A stretch of 64,000 bases of DNA, from assembly GCF_001625305.1 (NCBI RefSeq), contig NW_017803157.1:850371-914370 (forward strand), read 5' to 3'. Below the pieces are notes generated by a model. It ran no database searches and was not told the DNA's origin. It saw only the letters and a program-made list of their open reading frames with translations. The first letter of the stretch is position 1. Every line of letters begins with the position of its first letter. This document shows positions 47,401-58,455 of this stretch, one piece after another. Position numbers and translations under genes: made by a program. The DNA comes from Branchiostoma belcheri. Its lineage: Eukaryota > Chordata > Leptocardii > Amphioxiformes > Branchiostomatidae.

Positions 47401-50400
47401 AGGGCATACTAGGGTCTACATTGTTTGTTTGTGACAAAGGTATTTAAATGAAAAAAAAAAAGGAAAACAGTGCCCACAGTTATTAGTACTAACTGTACTC
47501 AAATAAACCTAAAAACTTTAGTGCAACAGCAACTTTCTCCTGTTACTCATTAAGTGAGCAGGAAAAAGTTGAGGCAAAGAGAAGGGCCAGAGAAATGCAT
47601 CAACAAAAGGACTGACTGGCTACCTGTAGACTCACCACACTCCATAGAGTGCCTTTCAATGTATAACCCACAAATCATATTTGTGACAACAGTAAATATA
47701 ATGCTAGATTCTTGGCCTTACCTGGAACCTCGCCAGCAGTGTTCTCTGTTGGAAGTAGTGGGGATGAAAGTTCATGAAGCCGTTGTCGTTACTCAGTAGT
47801 GAGTAGGGCACATCGGCACCAATTAGAAACTTCTGGTGCATCACAATCACCTGGAAAAACAGGATGGAAACATCAAGCCTACATGCCACCACCAGGCCAG
47901 CAATGATTTTAAGCCACCTAAGGCTATGTTGATTTTATTAATACATGCAATTTTCATTCGTTTCCAAAACAAAAAGTTTTTTAACATACTGTAAATCATA
48001 CAAAGCAACTGCAAAATGATCAAACACATGCCATAAATTGCAAAAAAATATTGGAAAACAATACTTATGCTGTAGAATGCCAGAAAATGTAAGAAAGGAA
48101 ATGTAAAAAATGAAAATGAAGAGTCTGCTATTTGCCATACCATACTCTGTGTGTTTAGTCATCTGTTCAACCTTCATGACTGCGTAGATTTCATGAAGGC
48201 AACTTTTTTTTCCAAACTTTCTTATTTGTGTGCTCGCATCAGTTTTAGGGGTCATCCATATAATTACATCAACTTGGTCTAAGAGTCAATATTGCTAGTG
48301 TAATGACAATCAGTTGGAAGAAAAAAGGTAATAAATAGACTACATGTAACTCAGTAATAGTTTCACCTTCGCCACCATGGCAGCATATCTGACATCAGCT
48401 CTCCAGTCTTCTGCCTTACTCCAACCAACCAGAGGGTCTGCCTCACTACAGCAAAGCAAAGTCAAGCACAACCATTTAATCAACATGTTGGTTACTAGAT
48501 TTTTAGGACATCACAGTGCATGGCTATTATTTTCAAGACAGTTTTAGCTGCAATGAATGTTATACTATCATCCCCATGTTCATCAGATGGGCGGGAGATG
48601 ATATTTAATGTACCAGGGTTATCATCACGTGATCTTAACATAAAAACATACTTGTTATAAATGGGAACATCCTTCAGTTTTGGGTAGTCAGTCTGTATCT
48701 TGTGAATCGTGCTCATCTCGACTGCTAGAATTGTCATGGAGTAACCTGGAGTCCCCTACAGAAAAACAACAGGACAAAATGCAAGATACATATTATACAT
48801 CTGTAATGCCTACCTGTATTATACATTTGTAATGCCTACATAATTATACATTTGTAATGCCTACATGCCTACATATAGCTATATACCCTATAATACAGTT
48901 ACCAGAGCTCTTTAAGGAATCTTTAATAATGGTAAATCTAGCAGAAAAAAGTACTGGAATTCTGGGCCTGCAGTGCACATATATTTCCTAATTTTAATAG
49001 TTTTTTAAAAAGTTTAAGTTTATCTTGAAACAGCATAGTAGTAAGATCTTTTGTATACTCTACTTTCATGAAGTTAAGAATCTTTTTTCTCTACTTCTAC
49101 TCTATACACATTTCTTTATATTACCAGAAGACTGTTACTGTAACAGTACCTTTTTGTGGAAAGATATGAAGTCCAGCCTGACCCCCCTCTCTCCAGTGAA
49201 GTAGTTTGTTCCATTTGAGCAGTGCTCTAACAGTGCCCAACAGATCTTGGAGAAACTAGGCTGTCTACAGGATCCTCCTGGGCCACCAAACTTCAGGTAG
49301 GGGCTAGCCTTTTTCAGGCCCTCTGAACAGGCATCGTAGTAATTCAGAAAACCTACAATGTGATGAAGAATGTAAGAAAAAGTTAGTTACTTCCAGTGAT
49401 GGCCCAATTCAGTACCCAGGACAGGGATAGTAAGATCCATTCAGTATCAAAGACAGGGATAGTAAGGTCCATTCAGTACCAAGGACAGGGACAGTAAGGT
49501 CCATTCAGTACCAAGGACAGGGACAGTAAGGTCCATTCAGTACCAAGGACAGGGATAGTAAGGCCAATTCAGTACCAAGGACAGGGATAGTAAGGCCCAT
49601 TCAGTACCAAGGACAGGCATAGTAAGGTCCATTCAGTACCAAGGACAGGGATAGTAAGGTCCATTCAGTACCAAGGACAGGGATAGTAAGGTCCATTCAG
49701 TACCAAAGACAGGGATAGTAAGGTCTATTCAGTACCAAGGACAGGGACAGTAAGGTCCATTCAGTACCAAAGACAGGGATAGTAAGGTCTATTCAGTACC
49801 AAGGACAGGGATAGTAAGGTCCATTCAGTACCAAAGACAGGGATAGTAAGGTCTATTCAGTACCAAGGACAGGGACAGTAAGGTCCATTCAGTACCAAGG
49901 ACAGGGATAGTAAGGTCCACTCAGCACCAAGGACAGGGATAGTAAGGTCCATTCAGTACCAAGACAGGGATAGTAAGGTCTATTCAGTACCAAAGACAGG
50001 GATAGTAAGGTCCATTCAGTACCAAGGACAGGGATAGTAAGGTCCACTCAGCACCAAGGACAGGGATAGTAAGGTCTATTCAGTACCAAGGACAGGGATA
50101 GTAAGGTCCATTCAGTACCAAGGACAGGGATAGTAAGGTCCATTCAGTACCAAGGACAGGGATAGTAAGGCCAATTCAGTACCAAGGACAGGGATAGTAA
50201 GGTCTATTCAGTACCAAAGACAGGGATAGTAAGGTCCATTCAGTACCAAGGACAGGGATAGTAAGGTCCATTCAGTACTAAGGACAGGGATAATAAAGTA
50301 CTGTTTCCATGTAATATAACCACAAGTAGTGCACATACATAAACAAATTTATGTTACCTTGTACAGTAAAGTTCAAGTTGTCAAAATCATGGTGGTCAGG

Positions 50401-52543
50401 CTCATTCCAAGTCTCAAAGTTCCACTTTTCCACATAACCATCACCATACTCCTCTGTGGGCAGAAACAAGTATTGAAAACCAACATAATGTGCCATTTCT
50501 GTGTACCAACAAGGTAAAGTGGTGTGGCCTAACCTGTAAAATATAATATAGTTATGTACAGAAAATACTATGCAGTGTATTCCATGTCACCCGAGATACC
50601 AGCCTGACCATGGCTGGAAATATTCTAATTATGTCATTAAAAAAAAACTTTCAATGTGAAATGTGTCTGAAATTAAAAAAGTTAGATGTCACAAAAAATG
50701 GTAACAATATCAATTCTAATGCCTGAGTCCAGGATTCTAATTTTCGCAAAGTGGCGCACTCGAATTACGTTCAATTTATTCCATGGAACTTTTGGAAACC
50801 TGTGTGATAACCAATAGACTCCCATGTGATACACCTGTATTGAATGTTACCATGGCCCAGTTATGACATAAAAGCAGGACGTCGGCAGAACGTACTGCAC
50901 CTGCGCGAAACCCGTAATGTATTGTACATAGCATTTCGGCAGAACGTCTCATATAAGGTTGTACTCGCTCATATAAGGTTAGCATTTTGACAGTAGTTTC
51001 CAAATGTTATGTCGGAAAGAATATCCTCTGCAACAAGCAAAATTCTGATGACCAAAAACCCAACAAAAAACGCGAAAATACGGGGTTCTGCGCAGGCGCA
51101 GTACGTTCTGCTGACATGCTCATAAAAGCATACATGTACAAATATGACTTACCGATGTACCTATCTGCCATCTGATACACCAGGTCTCTCCACATATACA
51201 CCTGAGTCTTGTTTTCAAAGTCAGTGAAAATATTGGAAGGATTTCCCATCAGCTCAAAGCCTGGGAACATGCCATTCTGCCACAGGTTGTCCACCAGGTT
51301 ATCCAGTAGGGTGAAGTTATAGACTGGATGTCCTGATTCCAGTCTAATATGAATATATAATTACATTTTATTGTTGTACATCTTTTAAATATGGCTCTTG
51401 CATAAAAAACACTGTACAATCTACAATTCAGTCATTTGTGGTGCGTTTGTTTTTAATACAGAAACCATTCTCTCTCTCTCTTTCTCTCTCAGTCTGGTCA
51501 ATTACAATATGCTACAATTATTTCATTCTACCCTTCTGCTCTATATTGTGGATTCCATTACACTACGTACTGCACCAAGTCATGACTACTAAGATGTGTG
51601 TCTCCTGACGTACCTTGCAGTCACCAGATCCAGAAGCCAGTGGATACGGACCTGTTTGATACCACCCTGTGGTACCGAGCCAATCAGGGCCAAGTTCTGT
51701 ACCTCATCTTCACTCAGATCGTACAGGTCTGCCCTCTGGTGAGGAAGAGGGGGACTGCAGAGACAGGTTAACAGGTACTTGACCCCTCAAGGGACTTCAA
51801 AGTCGCATAACACAGTATTTAACGTTATGGGTGAACCCCCCTTAATTATAGAAATCCCCATAGGGCAAAAAGTGTGTACTGCTACATCAAGAAAATGCTC
51901 ACACTGAAAATGTGGTCATGATAGATACGGTTCTTCAATGAGAAAATAATCTTCAAGTTTAATGTTGTTCTTGTCTTGTCTAGATAATCATCTGCATTCT
52001 AGTCAGTTTCACTGTTCATAAATCTGTCATGATATCTGCTGCAGTGAGCATTTGACCAGCCCCTTAATTAGCCTAGCTATGTATTCATTTTTAAGGCACA
52101 ATTTGGCGGTATAAACCGTGAGAAGGAATTCCTATATGAGGTCATATGGGGTCACGAGAAATCACATGACACAAACTTATGACAAGTTGTTATTTGCCGC
52201 ATACGTAGCATTATATTCATGCTTCTTAATACACACGTATTCCTATATACAGGACTCTATACGCTATCCAAATTAGCCCTACAGTGTATAGTAACTACAG
52301 GTATATCTATAAACGATCTGAAGCAAATTGATTATGACGATCTGAATTTTCTACTCACCAAAATCCCGTGCTCTCCCAGAAATGGGTCAAGTTTCGGACG
52401 ATTTTGGAGGCGTCCACGTGCACTTGGTACGTTGTCAATCCCTCGGCGCCATCAGGAGAACAGTTGATGGATAATAATAGAAAAACCAACCAAAGAAACG
52501 CACACCCCGACATGTTGTTGTTGGTCAGAACTAGTCGCTCCAC
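44437..52543 (-). CDS. IDUA: Lysosomal alpha-L-iduronidase (IDUA), complete, 16 exons
   Basis: IDUA removes terminal iduronic acid from dermatan and heparan sulfate in lysosomes (glycoside hydrolase family 39). Exons in order: 52359-52543, 51614-51754, 51153-51343, 50358-50453, 49150-49352, 48652-48755, 48367-48445, 47722-47850, 47180-47303, 46919-46994, 46332-46444, 45914-46035, 45595-45720, 45092-45168, 44745-44863, 44437-44531. The frame closes at 1980 bp, 659 aa, or 649 aa from the second Met (52513), which starts directly with the signal peptide [14 protein letters not shown] and better fits human numbering. Visible are [44 protein letters not shown] with the acid/base Glu (human E182), NEADPLVGW with the nucleophile Glu (human E299), PYSLLSNDN, and the C-terminal [13 protein letters not shown]. 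Confidence 0.97.
44617..44662. mobile_element. End fragment of the GGCCTAGGAAAA transposon family
   Basis: aggactgaaactggaaacac followed by aacattgattttcctaggtc matches the right TIR. IDUA intron. Confidence 0.65.
46762..46905. mobile_element. Short palindromic MITE, 144 bp, beside an IDUA splice donor
   Basis: ggccccattcccacttagga at the left and catcctactgggaaacgggc at the right are inverted. The centre is also palindromic (gcttgatccggatcaaagc). It ends 13 bp from IDUA exon 46919-46994, on the donor side. Confidence 0.8.
47918..48285. mobile_element. GATGACATC-family MITE, diverged
   Basis: ctaaggctatgttgatttta at the left and tcatccatataattacatca with ttggtctaag at the right. IDUA intron. 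Confidence 0.65.
49401..50298. repeat. 32-bp minisatellite in an IDUA intron, about 28 copies
   Basis: Tandem units of the type GGTCCATTCAGTACCAAGGA followed by CAGGGATAGTAA. Variants differ at a few sites (ccattc/ctattc, aagg/aaag, gatagt/gacagt), suggesting higher-order copying. The array fills most of the intron between exons 50358-50453 and 49150-49352. Confidence 0.95.
50871..51130. mobile_element. CGGCAGAACGTACTGC-TIR MITE, about 260 bp
   Basis: ggcagaacgtactgcacctg followed by cgcgaaacccgta, inverted as tacggggttctgcgcaggcg followed by cagtacgttctgctg. IDUA intron, ending 23 bp from exon 51153-51343. Confidence 0.8.
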
Positions 52544-52789
52544 TTCCGCAACGTTTTCCCGCCAGTCAGCTGTTTAGGGTTAAAGGTCACGGCGTCTCGT
52601 GCCCAGGATTACTACATGCATGTAGATGTCGAACAGTAAGTAATTTTTGGCGACGCCTCCGGAGCGGAGGCATTTGTGTACGTACTACGATCGCTTTGAA
52701 AGAATTTTAAAAATTGCACGAATGCATTCCCTAAGGAATTGCTTTTGAGGTAGCCTTTGGCTAGCCTGGGTACCATCGAGCGTTACAAG

Positions 52790-52835
52790 ACCCTAAATTA
52801 GGGTTTCAAAACCTAAATTAGGATTTTTGGATCCT
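52790..52835. repeat. Degenerate relative of the TTAGGG/CCCTAA satellite
   Basis: The strings aagaccctaaattagggttt and aaacctaaattaggattttt show the same CCCTAA/TTAGGG inverted arrangement, about 600 bp before the main array. Confidence 0.6.
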
Positions 52836-53365
52836 GAGCCCTGGTATTACAACCAAATGATCTGAAATTCGGTATAAGGGTACCTTGAACGTGTGTCTAC
52901 AGAATAGTAGTCACATATTTGGCATACACCACTTCCAAATGACTCATTTGGGGGACTTTAATGAATATTTTCAGCAAAAAAAGGGCCAAAAGTGCTGTAC
53001 CCGTTCCATGTTCTATCTAAAGAATGGCCGGTTCCATCCATGGAACACGTGTTCCATTGCGGGTTACCTGAGGTCACATTGCACCTAAGTGGTGCATAAT
53101 GACCCACAAATTCAATTTTATGTGCCTAAGACCTTCAAAATGTATCAAATCTCATCATTGTTAGTTTTTGCATACCTGTAATAAGATAGGTAAAGCTTTC
53201 GAGATTCAAAGTACTTGTTGCATCTTTGTTCTCATATAGCTACTATTTAATTCATTTATTTGACAACCTTTGCCAGTTTTGCACTGGGGTAAGTTTGGAA
53301 TAGTCCACTTTTGTGTGGGAGGGAGATGGACTGAAATATGCTGTATTTGCTCCCAAGCAAATGTC

Positions 53366-53695
53366 GGCCTTTCTAGTTTAGGGTTTGTTACCCTAATTTA
53401 GGGTTTTGTAACCCTGATTACTTGAGTGAAAAACTTGAGTGTTTTGTAACCTTCATTTAGGGTTTTGTAACCCTAATTTAGGGTTTTGTAACCCTAATTT
53501 AGGGTTTTGTAACCCTAATTTAGGGTTTTGTAACCCTAATTTAGGGCTTTGTAACCCTAATTTAGGGTTTTGTAACCCTAATTTAGAGTTTTGTAACCCT
53601 AATTTAGGGTTTTGTAACCCTGATTACTTGAGTGAAAAACTTGAGTGTTTTGTAACCTTCATTTAGGGTTTTGTAACCCCAAATTAGGGTTTTGT
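53366..53695. repeat. 21-bp palindromic telomere-like satellite
   Basis: About eight near-perfect units of TTAGGGTTTTGTAACCCTAA plus one T at 53455-53625, with degenerate units on both sides. Each unit carries TTAGGGTT and AACCCTAA as an 8-bp inverted repeat around TTGT. A flanking sequence (gattacttgagtgaaaaacttg) occurs on both sides of the core at about 53417 and 53621. Confidence 0.95.
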
Positions 53696-54067
53696 TAGTT
53701 TATGAGGTTTGTAATGTCCTCTGTGTTGGTGGCGGCATTAATATAAGTTGAAAAAACTTGAGTGTGCCGTCACCACGTCTTGTGATCACATGCATCCTCT
53801 GGACGCATCCTCTGGACGCTAAACGCTGTGATTTGGGCATACCATGTGTCCTTGTCATTTTTTATCACTGTCCTTTAAACTATGACACTCCATCTGGGGG
53901 CAATAACGCATTAAAAAATCATTTCGATTCAGTTTTCAGATACTGAGCAATTCTAGAATGTCCACATGATTTCACATTTTCGACAAAACGCTTTTAAATT
54001 TTTTTTGTTGCCACATGATATTACATTATTTTCAGTTTAATATATCATACGCCTGCCAGCTAGTGTA

Positions 54068-54285
54068 GCTAAAAGTCACTATTCACAGAAACATTCTACT
54101 GACTTCAAAGACTTCCTTCGTTTCTTTGAAAAGATCCCAAAACACGTCTGAACATACCACAGATTTCTTTAACGTCCTAGTTACAACAGGTGGTCAGAGA
54201 AGTTAATTAATCAGACCAACACGAAGTAAAAAAAACATCTGCAAAGATCCTATAATTTCCTCCAAGCTTTATTAGTCTGGAGCTA
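54068..54285 (+). repeat. Diverged copy of the 62418-62645 sequence (STDFKDFLRFFE tail)
   Basis: The blocks actgacttcaaagacttcct, cataccacagatttcttt and tctgcaaagatcctataatt match 62452-62640 in the same order and orientation with small gaps. The copies lie either side of the LRR receptor gene. Confidence 0.85.
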
Positions 54286-57056
54286 AGCTAAGAATTATTC
54301 AACTTTTTTTCAGCGTGGCAACAGGGGGGGGGGGCTTGAAAGTACTGATGTTGTGTTGAAATTACGAAATACTGTCGTTTCTTTTACCGTATCATAGTAG
54401 ATTTGTGCATTAAAAATTACAACACAAATATTCGTGTGTAAGGAAAACGCACTCATCCTGGCTATTTGTTCTCTATTTAGTTTCTAGTCTCATAACAGAA
54501 TATGTTAGCATTTGATCTGTTTGTGTATTTTATGTTTAAAAGATCGCAATATTGTTGTTATATATAACGTTATGTAATTTGTAATTTTACGAATTGAGTT
54601 CTACATTTGGGGTTTATTGTTTTTACAATACCTATAGAGGTAATTTTACTCACCAGATCATTATAATAACGCCAATTTCGTAATTCTAAGCGTAAAAAGA
54701 AACACACTCTCAGCTACTGTAATCACCCATCACACATCCACTCGTCACACATCCACATATGAAATCCACAACACCACAGAACAGTCAGAAACTGAGGGGT
54801 ACACTCACTTAGACAATTTATTAAAACTCTTCAACCTTAACAAGGTTTGGTTCTTATTGTATAACGTCTATGGTGGTGCCAATATTAGTCATACATGAGG
54901 TATCATTTCAGGTCGACACTACAAAGATTATCTCAATAAGACCACACAGTGTAAAATATCTAGTATTACGATCGCCAATACAAATGTTACAAATATTGAG
55001 ATGGCACAACCATTCAAGTATTATTCAATATCTCACACATCGTATTATCCAGTTAATATTAACAGATTGTTTCTAGGCATATGATTTGTATCCATCAACT
55101 TAAAATCATATTCACCGTTAATTCTACTAGTATACATTAATATGACAGTATTTCACAATAGCAACATCACAGTCAACAGTTGTGAACTCTGTTGTTGAAA
55201 TGTTGTCTCTTTGCTTATATGTACCATTTCTTTGTGAATGTCCATCTCAAATCATCTGAAAGTACCACAGCGACTATACGTGGAACACTTTGCCATGTGA
55301 TATGTCATACTCAAATCATCAGTATAATATATTCTGTTAGGCACACATGGCAAGATAGAGGTTATATGGCCTTGTAGGGAATACATGGATCATAACACGA
55401 ACAGTAACGTTAAATGTTTATGTTTACCTTCGCACAATGAAGGCATAGTAGTATTGTTTGCTCTGTTTTTTCTTCTTCTCCATACAAATAAGGTCAATGA
55501 CCTGGACCAGATAGCTGTAACCATGGCTTTAACAGACACCCTGTGGTGTTGGGTTACATTATGTAGCAATTAATCCGACAGGATAGGAGGGGATGGTCAC
55601 CAAATATAAGAAAGCGTTTGAGAATAAACAGTGCAGTAGTTTGTTAGCCTGCTGGATTATATTTATGACGATTATTATTCATCAGATCCATACGGAATGC
55701 TTGTAGAGAGCCCTTTGAAGCTGATCAGGGCCTTGAAATTTGAACAGATGTATATGGAACACAGTACAACAGATTGCCCGACAAACCCATCATATCAATT
55801 GAGGAATCACAACTTCACAGGCATAGCACACAATGGCACATTTAGTGTTCGTTGTCCACTGGTTATAGGTAGTGTATTGTAGATCAGCCGGTCGCGCGCT
55901 CGAATCCCAGTTGTTGTCGCATATCTCAATCCGACTTGCACTCAAAGCTGTGCACACTTTGGGGGGATACTGCATTATAGAGATCTGTCAAACACAATAT
56001 ATGAATTTTTCAAAGTGATAGACATGATGACTATTCATTACACAGCAACATTTGTTTTCAATATGAAGATAAGATTAATATTCAGTATGCTAGTAGTCTC
56101 TTGTATCATGTCCAAAATATGTGAAAAGCTTCTTTACTGACTTGTGTTACAAGAAGCAGAATCAATGTAAGAGATAATTTTTACAGTTATACCAGGCTTT
56201 CAATATGGCCTGGATCAATCTTGTATCTGACATTGTATTACTTTCGTCTTCATGATATTTGTAGATAACAGCACGTTTCTGACTACAGCCATGTGTTACA
56301 CGTACAGTTTTCCATTGGTACTTTCAGATAACCAACCTCATTTATAGCGATGACCAACTTTTGCTTAACAAGGCTACGATGTTTAAGGTTTTTATCGTCC
56401 TTAACAATACAGATCACATATCTCTTTTTGTTGACAAATTGGAAATGCTCTATACATCATATTTCTCATTATGAACATTACATAATTGTGATGTGAATTT
56501 TCAGAACGGTCCCTTTTATTTAGCAATCAACTATCAATCTAACATAAGATAGGCACTGCCATTACACACTAGGTGGAAAGGAAAATACATTATGTTAATT
56601 CTAGCTACAAACACCAGTTACCATTTTGCACATTATGTTAATTCTACAAACATCAGTTATCATTTTTGCACAATCCAATATTTCTTACTATTGTATTGAC
56701 ACCACCAGTATTGCAAGGTTGATATGCTATTAATTATTCCACATTTGATTGTCTAATTTATTTACAGTTACAATATATCGTCATAACCAGGAAGGAGTAT
56801 TGTGGCTGTATGTTTTGTTTATAATTAAGATTGAATCTTCTAGTTTTATGGTATAATGGTATTTTTTTTCTTTGATAACCAAAATACTGGAATAATTCAT
56901 ACAGTTGTTGTAAATACTGCTCATACATGAAATAGTGAGAAGCCCCGGTTTCCTCCTTCCTGATTTCCATCTTAGAAAATTGCTACGTTTATCATAATAT
57001 TAAAAAAAAGTGTTGCTAGAATTGGAAATTGGAGCAGCACTCTACAAGTACTGGTA

Positions 57057-57470
57057 TCCAGTCTATCGTGGTTGGGTCAGGCTGTCTTCGGGGCTATAAC
57101 GTTATTAGGTTTAAGTAGAGATAGTAGGTTCGATACGTATATCGTACACGTAGAAGTTGTTAGCAAATAGTCTTATATCACCACATTTTTCTTGTTAATG
57201 TCTGTATGAAATTAGCCCTCGGGCATGAATTTGCAATAAACATCTCAATCTCAATCTCTAATAGTTTCCCCCGCCCATATCAACAGACCGCCCGGTAGAT
57301 TTGTTACGCCTGTGATAGAGTTTGGCACGCCGGGAGTTGATTAGCGTGGTGGGGATAATCAAACTCCCGCCGTGCAGAGCCTACCGGGGAACCTAGCTCA
57401 GGCGGGCGGGGAAGATCTTCAGCAGCCCCGAAGAAAACCCGCCCCAACCGCGATAGAACGGACACCTATT
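57057..57470. mobile_element. Inverted-repeat element, about 414 bp
   Basis: tccagtctatcgtggttggg followed by tcaggctgtcttcggggct, inverted as agccccgaagaaaacccgcc followed by ccaaccgcgatagaacgga. Intergenic. Confidence 0.75.
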
Positions 57471-58455
57471 AACTACAGCCTGGATGCTATTCTGGGAACA
57501 GCCATTCCAAAGGCACACTAGTCGCAACTAAGGAGAATATAACATCCTGGCCATATTTGCGTCCCTCAGACGGCTGTACAATTTTTTTCGACTTCAAAAA
57601 TTCTTAATGTAGGGACGAACATTTCCAAGCAGTTACAGGATGGTAACATACGTGCACATTTCTAGTATGAAGTATGTATGTTCACTTGCATGTATGCAAG
57701 TTTGTCTAACTTTGACGTTTATAACACAAACAAGAATGAAACATTTTCTAGCTTTCATTCATTCATCACGATTTTTGCATGTTGAATAATGTTGAATTTT
57801 TTGTTATTTTTCGTGTCATTATTATGAGAGCCTAGAAGACATCAACTTTTGTTTTTATGACTTTGGCCCCTACCATATGCAATCTCTAATGTTACGCCTG
57901 TGGTCGATGGTCATTAAATATATATTAATCATATTTATTATGTTTTAAAACATTTACCACATGAACACATGATTTAACAAATTTCGTCGTCAATTATGCA
58001 AATTATTCTCCCGATTTGTATTATTTGCAACTATAATAAACTATGTGAATCACCCTTCTTGAGTTACTCTCCTTCAAAGTTTTAAAGTAAACTGAAATAA
58101 ATACTAACATACCAAATATCATCACGATCAATCCACAACTTCTAACGTTATGATGTTGCTCTGTCTGCGTCGCGAAATATCATTATAGAATGTTGGTGTT
58201 TTTTCTATGAGAAATAACATTATGCTATACGTTTTGTTACATTTGGACGAGGAAAAAAGGTTAGCATTTCTGTTGACGACTTTCAGTCAAAGCTGATTGA
58301 CAGAATTGTGACACATTTTTGGGGGGTGGGGGTGGTAATTATAGTAAAATTTCAAATTTGGGCGAGTGATCATGTCCAATTGTCCAATAATCAATAAAGA
58401 TGTCGGAACGAATTTCGTGTCCATTCCTCTCTTCTGTACTCACTGAATCTGACAG

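Larger units (their letters stand above)
52544..58455. other. Intergenic region with repeats, no gene recognised
   Basis: 5.9 kb between the IDUA start and the 3' end of the LRR receptor. It contains a hairpin satellite (about 53366-53695), a duplicated 3'-exon-like sequence (54068-54285) and an inverted-repeat element (57057-57470). The remainder is AT-rich. Open frames here are under 80 aa and resemble no family I know. Confidence 0.6.

Noticed and set aside
49401..50298. Regular array that could suggest CRISPR
   Set aside because: Units are contiguous without unique spacers, in a eukaryotic intron: a minisatellite.
53439..53666. 75-aa frame of repeated FCNPNLG
   Set aside because: Translation of the 21-bp satellite; the repeat length is a multiple of three, so any frame stays open.
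56758..56970. 70-aa Tyr-rich minus-strand frame
   Set aside because: No splice or start support and no family resemblance; AT-rich chance frame.
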